Origin: CAYLOC01 sp964385195
GTDB lineage: Bacteria > Actinomycetota > Actinomycetes > Propionibacteriales > Nocardioidaceae
DNA length: 17,693 bases
Assembly: GCA_964385195.1 (NCBI GenBank)
Contig: CAYLOC010000050.1
Span: 1-17,693, forward strand
Direction: 5' to 3'
Under the pieces are notes generated by a model. That model saw nothing but the letters and a program-made list of their open reading frames with translations, ran no database searches and had not been told where the DNA came from. The translations under genes were made by a program, and so were the position numbers. Shown here in pieces: positions 14,133 to 17,693 of this stretch (within the stretch, counting starts at the first letter, position 1; every line of letters begins with the position of its first letter).

Positions 14133-16751
14133 TCAGCCGGTGTTCTGCAGGCCGGCGGCGACCCCGTTGACGCTGAGCAACAGCAGCGTCCGTAGCCGCT
14201 GCTCCTCCGCGTCGGAGGCGTAGTCACCCTGACGGAGCGCGGTCAGCGCCCGCAGTTGCAGGTGGGACAACGCATCGACGTACGGATTGCGCAGGTCGAC
14301 CGCGGCGGCGAGCACCGGGCGACGTTCCAGCAACCGGTCGATGTCCAGTACCTGCATCAGCAAGGCGGTGGTCTGGTCCAGTTCGGCCAGGATCCGGTCG
14401 GTGATGTCGGGCCGCTCCCCCAGGGCCAGATACCGTTCGGCCACGTCCCGGTCGGTCTTGGCCAGCGACATCTCCGCGTTGTCCAGAAGTGCAGTGAACA
14501 GCGGCCACTCGGCGTACGCCGTGCGGAGCGCGTCGAGGTCGTCGACGGCGGCCAGGCCGGTGCCGATGCCGTACCAGCCGGTGAGGTTGCACCGCGTCTG
14601 GGACCAGGCGAACACCCACGGGATCGCCCGCAGGTCCTCCAGCGACCGGCCACTCCGGTGGCCCGCGTCGGCGCCCGCGCGGCGGGAGGGCCGGGATCCG
14701 AGCGAGAGGTCCGAGAGCTCCTCCAGCGGGCTGACCCGGGCGAAGAAGTCGGGGAACCCGGCGGTGCCGACGAGCGCGCGGAACGCGGTCCGGCTCGCGT
14801 CGCGCATGACCGTGCCCAGGGTGCCGAAGCGTTTCGCGGCCGCGGCGTTCCGGTCGGCCACCTCGTCGGTGTCGGAGAGGAGGACAGCGGCGGTCACCTG
14901 TTCCAGGTGGCGCTGGGCGATCTGCGGGTTGCCGTAGCGAGCGAAGATGACCTCACCCTGCTCGGTGACCTTGAACCGACCCGCGACACTGCCCGGAGGC
15001 TGGGCCAGGATGGCGCGGTTGACGGGGCCGCCGCCGCGGCCCAGGGATCCGCCGCGACCGTGGAACAACGTCAGCCGGAGCTGGTGCCGGTCGGCCCAGT
15101 CGGCCAGCGCGGCCTGCGCGTCGTACAGCAGCAGCGTGGCGGCGAGCGGGCCGACGTCCTTCGCGGAGTCGGAGTAGCCGAGCATCACCTCCATCTGCTG
15201 CGGGTACCCGGCGCTCTCGGCCCACGCGTCGAGCGTGTCGGTGCACGAGGCAAGGTCGTCACCAGTTTCGAACAGCGGCACCACCTGCAGTGCCAGGGTG
15301 TCCGCGCGGTCGCCGAGCGCGTACCGGGCGAGCCGGGTCACCGCGTGCAGGTCCTCGGCGGTGGCACAGAAGCTGATCACGTACCGCGCGCACGCCCGCG
15401 GTCCCCACCGGTCCTGCACCGCCGCCATCACCCGGATCGTGTCCAGCACACCGGCGGTCGCGTCTTCGGTAGCGGTGCCGTCGTGGGCCTCCAGGTCAGC
15501 CAGTGCCGCGGCATGAACCTTGCTGTGCTGGCGAATCTCCAGTTCGGCGAGGTGGAACCCGAACGTCTGCACCTGCCAGATCAGGTGCTGGAGCTCGCCG
15601 TACGCCGCGCGGGGTGCGTCGGCTGCGGCCAGCGACTCCTGCACCAGCCGCAGGTCCTCAAGCAGCTCGTCGGGGTCGGCGTAGGCGAGGTCGGCATCAC
15701 GCGTCCGCGTGGCCCGGATGCGCGTAGCCGCCAGGCACACCAGCTGCCGGTGCGGCTGCGCGTCGGCGGCCTCGACGATGGCCGGGAAGACCGTCGGGAA
15801 GGCCGTCGCGGCGTGCTGCAGGACCCGGGTCAGGTCCGCGCTGGGCGGCACCAGGTCCGCGGACTGGCTCAGCGCGTTGCCGACCCGGGTAGCGACCGCC
15901 TCCAGCGCCCGCAGTACGTGGTCGGCCTGGATGTCAACGGCCTGGCGGGTGATGTCGGCGGTGACGAACGGGTTCCCGTCGCGGTCACCGCCGACCCAGG
16001 ACCCCAGCCGCAGGTACGCCGAGGCCCGCGGTGGGTCGGTGTCAGGCGTCCCCAAAGCGCGGTCGGCGGCACGGTACAGGTGCGGGACCAACCGGAACAA
16101 CGTGTCGTCGAACACCGCCATCGCCGTACGGACCTCGTCCAGCGGATCGAGCTGGCGGCGCCGCAGCAACGCGGTCCGCCACAAGGTGGCGATCTCTTCG
16201 GTGAGGCGGCGTTCGGCCTCGGCGCGCTCGCTGTCGCCGAGCCGGGGGTCGTCGCGGGCCTGGAGCTGGTCGGCGATCCGACGCAGCGCGGTCACCACCG
16301 CGCGGCGGCGTGCCTCGGTCGGGTGGGCGGTGAGTACCGGGTGGATCTCGGCGTCGGCCAGCGACCGGGCGGCCCGTTGGGGTCCGAGCGACGCGATGGC
16401 ACCGGCAACCGAGTCCAGCCGGGGCTCCCCCGCCGTACGGTCCCGGGCGCGCAGCACACGTACGCGGTGCCGGTCCTCGGCGAGGTTGACCAGGTGGAAC
16501 AGTACGGCGAACGCCCGGGTGACGTTGGCGGCGCGCTCCGGGTCCAGAGCGTCGACCACCGCCTGCGGATCCGCTTCCGTGCTGCCGTGCCGGGCGTCCC
16601 GGGCGGAACGACGCAGGGTCTCGACGTCGTCGTACAGGTCCCGTCCGCCGGTCTCGGCCACCACCTGGCCCAACAGCGCACCCAGGAGCCGGACATCGTC
16701 ATGCAAGGCGTCGAACCCGATGCTCGCCCCAGCCATGAACGCACCAGCCAT
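14133..16751 (-). CDS. ppc: Phosphoenolpyruvate carboxylase
   Basis: This 872-aa cytosolic enzyme adds bicarbonate to phosphoenolpyruvate to make oxaloacetate, refilling the TCA cycle. The family's catalytic motifs are all present: VLTAHPTEARRR with His143, GGDRDGNPFVT, GYSDSAKDVGP, LFHGRGGSLGRGGGP with His564, the QTRCNLTGWYG region, and the conserved C-terminal NGVAAGLQNTG, so the gene is complete and near normal length (about 880-930 aa). The start is the ATG at 16751; an ATG five codons later is possible. No SD is seen, but TAGCCT (16763-16758, minus) stands 6 nt before the ATG, which fits a leaderless transcript. Allosteric control (acetyl-CoA, aspartate) is known for the family but not testable here. 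It converges with pspC and lies downstream of tRNA-Leu in the same direction, separated by hairpins. Confidence 0.97.
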   Translation of the reverse strand: MAGAFMAGASIGFDALHDDVRLLGALLGQVVAETGGRDLYDDVETLRRSARDARHGSTEADPQAVVDALDPERAANVTRAFAVLFHLVNLAEDRHRVRVLRARDRTAGEPRLDSVAGAIASLGPQRAARSLADAEIHPVLTAHPTEARRRAVVTALRRIADQLQARDDPRLGDSERAEAERRLTEEIATLWRTALLRRRQLDPLDEVRTAMAVFDDTLFRLVPHLYRAADRALGTPDTDPPRASAYLRLGSWVGGDRDGNPFVTADITRQAVDIQADHVLRALEAVATRVGNALSQSADLVPPSADLTRVLQHAATAFPTVFPAIVEAADAQPHRQLVCLAATRIRATRTRDADLAYADPDELLEDLRLVQESLAAADAPRAAYGELQHLIWQVQTFGFHLAELEIRQHSKVHAAALADLEAHDGTATEDATAGVLDTIRVMAAVQDRWGPRACARYVISFCATAEDLHAVTRLARYALGDRADTLALQVVPLFETGDDLASCTDTLDAWAESAGYPQQMEVMLGYSDSAKDVGPLAATLLLYDAQAALADWADRHQLRLTLFHGRGGSLGRGGGPVNRAILAQPPGSVAGRFKVTEQGEVIFARYGNPQIAQRHLEQVTAAVLLSDTDEVADRNAAAAKRFGTLGTVMRDASRTAFRALVGTAGFPDFFARVSPLEELSDLSLGSRPSRRAGADAGHRSGRSLEDLRAIPWVFAWSQTRCNLTGWYGIGTGLAAVDDLDALRTAYAEWPLFTALLDNAEMSLAKTDRDVAERYLALGERPDITDRILAELDQTTALLMQVLDIDRLLERRPVLAAAVDLRNPYVDALSHLQLRALTALRQGDYASDAEEQRLRTLLLLSVNGVAAGLQNTG

Positions 16752-16757
16752 GCCCGC

Positions 16758-16763
16758 AGGCTA
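16758..16763 (-). promoter_or_regulatory. Predicted -10 box of leaderless ppc
   Basis: TAGCCT on the minus strand ends 6 nt before the ppc ATG, so transcription would begin at the start codon itself. The same hexamer is the -10 box proposed for mccB. No convincing -35 box is seen. Confidence 0.4.
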
Positions 16764-16810
16764 CCGAGTCGGCCCCGGCTGCTCCGTGGGGTCCACGAGC
16801 CGAACACTCC

Positions 16811-16827
16811 GCACCGGCCACCGGTGC
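16811..16827. repeat. Short hairpin between ppc and tRNA-Leu
   Basis: GCACCGG (16811-16817) and CCGGTGC (16821-16827) form a perfect 7-bp stem with a 3-nt loop, about 60 nt upstream of ppc and just beyond the tRNA downstream hairpin. It may be a second terminator for tRNA-Leu or a site acting on ppc. Confidence 0.4.
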
Positions 16828-16829
16828 CC

Positions 16830-16875
16830 ACGATCCGACGCTCACGTTGCCCGGACGGCGTCACCGTCGGATCGT
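16830..16875 (-). terminator. Terminator-like hairpin downstream of tRNA-Leu
   Basis: Positions 16830-16840 (ACGATCCGACG) and 16865-16875 are exact reverse complements, an 11-bp stem with a 24-nt loop, beginning 8 nt after the tRNA 3' end. Position and strength fit a terminator or a 3'-processing signal for the tRNA and would insulate ppc from it. No U-tract is present. Confidence 0.5.
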
Positions 16876-16883
16876 TCTCGGGG

Positions 16884-16967
16884 TGCGCGAGGGGGGAGTC
16901 GAACCCCCATGCCCTTTCGGGCACACGGACCTGAACCGTGCGCGTCTACCTGTTCCGCCACCCGCGC
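16884..16967 (-). tRNA. tRNA-Leu (anticodon CAG)
   Basis: This 84-nt class II tRNA reads on the minus strand. The acceptor stem pairs GCGCGGG with CTCGCGC (one G-U), with A at the discriminator position. The anticodon stem CACGG/CCGTG holds the loop TTCAGGT with anticodon CAG, which reads CUG. The long variable arm is GCCC-GAAA-GGGC. The T arm is GGGGG-TTCGACT-CCCCC. The 3' CCA is not encoded (the sequence continues CCC after A73). The encoded 5' end is at 16967. It lies divergent to fhaA and upstream of ppc. No integrase or duplicated tRNA end is seen nearby. Confidence 0.97.
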
Positions 16968-17000
16968 ATACCTCGCCGTACCGCCGTACGACGAGACGAC

Positions 17001-17006
17001 AGCCTA
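17001..17006 (-). promoter_or_regulatory. Predicted -10 box of tRNA-Leu
   Basis: TAGGCT on the minus strand lies 33 nt upstream of the tRNA 5' end, so transcription would begin near 16994 and leave a 5' leader of about 26 nt for RNase P to remove. No good -35 box is seen at the usual spacing. Confidence 0.35.
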
Positions 17007-17041
17007 ACACGCGCATCGGCCCCACCCCGACTCGCCGGCGG

Positions 17042-17148
17042 GGCCGGGGTAAGCCGGGGTCAGCGCCGGGGTATGCAAGGCAGACTGCCCGTGTACAAGG
17101 CACGTTTGCCTCGTCGACGGTGCATCTGAGCCGTCAACAAGGCAAACG
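17042..17148 (+). repeat. Repeat cluster in the tRNA-Leu/fhaA divergent region
   Basis: GCCGGGGT occurs three times in the first part (17042-17072). CAAGGCA then occurs three times at 17076, 17096 and 17138, that is 20 and 42 bp apart. The second copy folds with TGCCT (17107-17111) around CGTT. CGTTTGCCT (17103-17111) is also an exact inverted repeat of 17140-17148, with GACGG/CCGTC (17116-17120 and 17131-17135) nested inside. Helical-turn spacing suggests protein binding sites or a decayed palindromic repeat; the function is unknown. Confidence 0.5.
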
Positions 17149-17195
17149 CGGGGAGGGTGGTCGATGTCGCACGTGGTCGCGGCAGGTTTTCCCGC

Positions 17196-17201
17196 TACGA
17201 T
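17196..17201 (+). promoter_or_regulatory. Predicted -10 box of fhaA
   Basis: TACGAT fits TANNNT and lies 114 nt upstream of the fhaA ATG, implying a leader of about 100 nt. The -35 region is weak. The heptamer GTGGTCG occurs at 17157 and 17173, 16 bp apart; the second copy overlaps where a -35 box would be, so these may be activator or repressor sites. Confidence 0.35.
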
Positions 17202-17217
17202 CGTGGAGGATCAGTGT

Positions 17218-17255
17218 CGACCACGCCGCGGGGAGGGGCGGCCCAGCCGTGGTCG
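17218..17255 (+). promoter_or_regulatory. Leader hairpin upstream of fhaA
   Basis: CGACCACG (17218-17225) is the exact reverse complement of 17248-17255, with CCGC/GCGG able to pair inside. If transcription begins near 17208 this stem opens the fhaA leader. It could affect expression or be chance structure in GC-rich sequence; no known riboswitch is recognised. Confidence 0.3.
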
Positions 17256-17309
17256 GAAGAGGTCGAGCCCGCCCGGGAAAGGCGTAGCGCCGAAGGAGAG
17301 CGAGTACCC

Positions 17310-17693
17310 ATGAGCGCCCTGCACCGCTTCGAGCAGCGACTCGAGGCGCTGGTGACGGGTGCGTTCGCGCGGGCGTTCCGCAGCGCTGTCCAGCCGGTCG
17401 AGATCGCGTCCGCGCTGCAGCGTGAGGTCGAGAACTCCGCCCAGATCCTCAGCCGGCAACGCCGGCTCGCCCCCAACATCTTCGAGATCGAGTTGTCCAC
17501 CACCGACTTCGACCGGCTCTCGGCGTACGGCGAGACGATGTCGCGAGAACTCGCCACCATGCTCCAGGACTACGCCGAGGAACAAGGTTATGTGTTCGCC
17601 GGCCCGCTCCACCTGGACTTCCAGCGGGTCGAGGACCTGACCACCGGCCGGTTCCACGTCCGCAGCCATGCCGCCGCCAACGTGCCGACCGCC
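17310..17693 (+). CDS. fhaA: FhaA (DUF3662/FHA-domain protein), N-terminal part
   Basis: The first 128 codons run off the window edge with no stop. The sequence MSALHRFEQRLEALVTGAFARAFRS followed by VQPVEIASALQREVENSAQ and LAPNIFEIELSTTDFDRL is the DUF3662 N-terminal domain of FhaA; the C-terminal FHA domain is expected outside the window. In mycobacteria FhaA is phosphorylated by PknB, binds the pseudokinase domain of MviN and takes part in control of cell-wall synthesis. The ATG start has AAGGAG (17293-17298) 11 nt upstream. The gene lies divergent to tRNA-Leu, a common arrangement in actinobacteria, and normally heads an operon with fhaB, pstP, rodA, pbpA and pknAB. The leader of about 100 nt carries a hairpin and GTGGTCG repeats. 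Confidence 0.93.
   Translation, partial: MSALHRFEQRLEALVTGAFARAFRSAVQPVEIASALQREVENSAQILSRQRRLAPNIFEIELSTTDFDRLSAYGETMSRELATMLQDYAEEQGYVFAGPLHLDFQRVEDLTTGRFHVRSHAAANVPTA

Noticed and set aside
14256..16934. An open frame of about 890 codons on the plus strand opposite ppc
   Set aside because: It mirrors the ppc gene, has no recognisable domain, low-complexity Arg/Gly/Val-rich content and no SD; such antisense frames are usual in GC-rich genes.
16884..16967. tRNA-Leu as an integration site for a mobile element
   Set aside because: No integrase, no duplicated tRNA 3' end and only core genes on both sides.
17076..17148. The three CAAGGCA repeats as a minimal CRISPR or integron-like array
   Set aside because: The repeats are only 7 nt, spacing is uneven and no cas or integrase gene is present.

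Overview
This window comes from a very GC-rich genome whose codons mostly end in G or C. It looks actinobacterial, of the Nocardioides/Kribbella/Actinopolymorpha type. The strongest pointer is the right edge, where a tRNA-Leu(CAG) gene sits divergent to the start of fhaA (DUF3662/FHA), the usual head of the actinobacterial fhaA-fhaB-pstP-rodA-pbpA-pknA-pknB cluster. Other pointers are TANNNT -10 boxes, several apparently leaderless genes, and TTG/GTG starts chosen by clear Shine-Dalgarno (SD) sequences. I cannot name a species.

Left third (1-5521, minus strand): a leucine-catabolic operon in the order mccB, mccA, mvaB. It carboxylates 3-methylcrotonyl-CoA and cleaves HMG-CoA to acetoacetate and acetyl-CoA. 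A TTGGCC-N17-TAGCCT promoter lies in front of mccB. The mccB-mccA gap is almost filled by a perfect 23-bp inverted repeat. Isovaleryl-CoA dehydrogenase and methylglutaconyl-CoA hydratase are not in the window; a GTG at position 12 (minus) may start the next gene. Upstream is an AraC regulator divergent from a VOC (glyoxalase-fold) gene; their shared 67-bp region makes them a likely regulator-target pair.

Middle (6170-11114): a sulfotransferase-like protein with a damaged phosphosulfate-binding loop, an MFS transporter convergent with it across 6 nt, and a divergent cytosolic S9 serine peptidase with an intact triad.

Right (11194-14059): a two-gene minus-strand operon holding a creatinase/ectoine-hydrolase-like M24 protein that has lost all the usual metal ligands, followed by an enolase-superfamily (mandelate racemase/MLE) enzyme. 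Its pathway is unknown. Next is a 66-aa PspC-domain membrane protein with a rare TTA codon.

Right edge (14133-17693): a complete phosphoenolpyruvate carboxylase gene (ppc), tRNA-Leu with a downstream hairpin, a repeat-rich divergent intergenic region, and the first 128 codons of fhaA.

No mobile element, integrase, CRISPR array, toxin-antitoxin pair or defence system was seen; most of the window is ordinary core metabolism. The points most worth following up are the nested inverted repeats in many intergenic gaps (unrelated in sequence, similar in layout), the metal-ligand-less M24 + enolase-superfamily operon, and the sulfotransferase-like protein with the altered P-loop.
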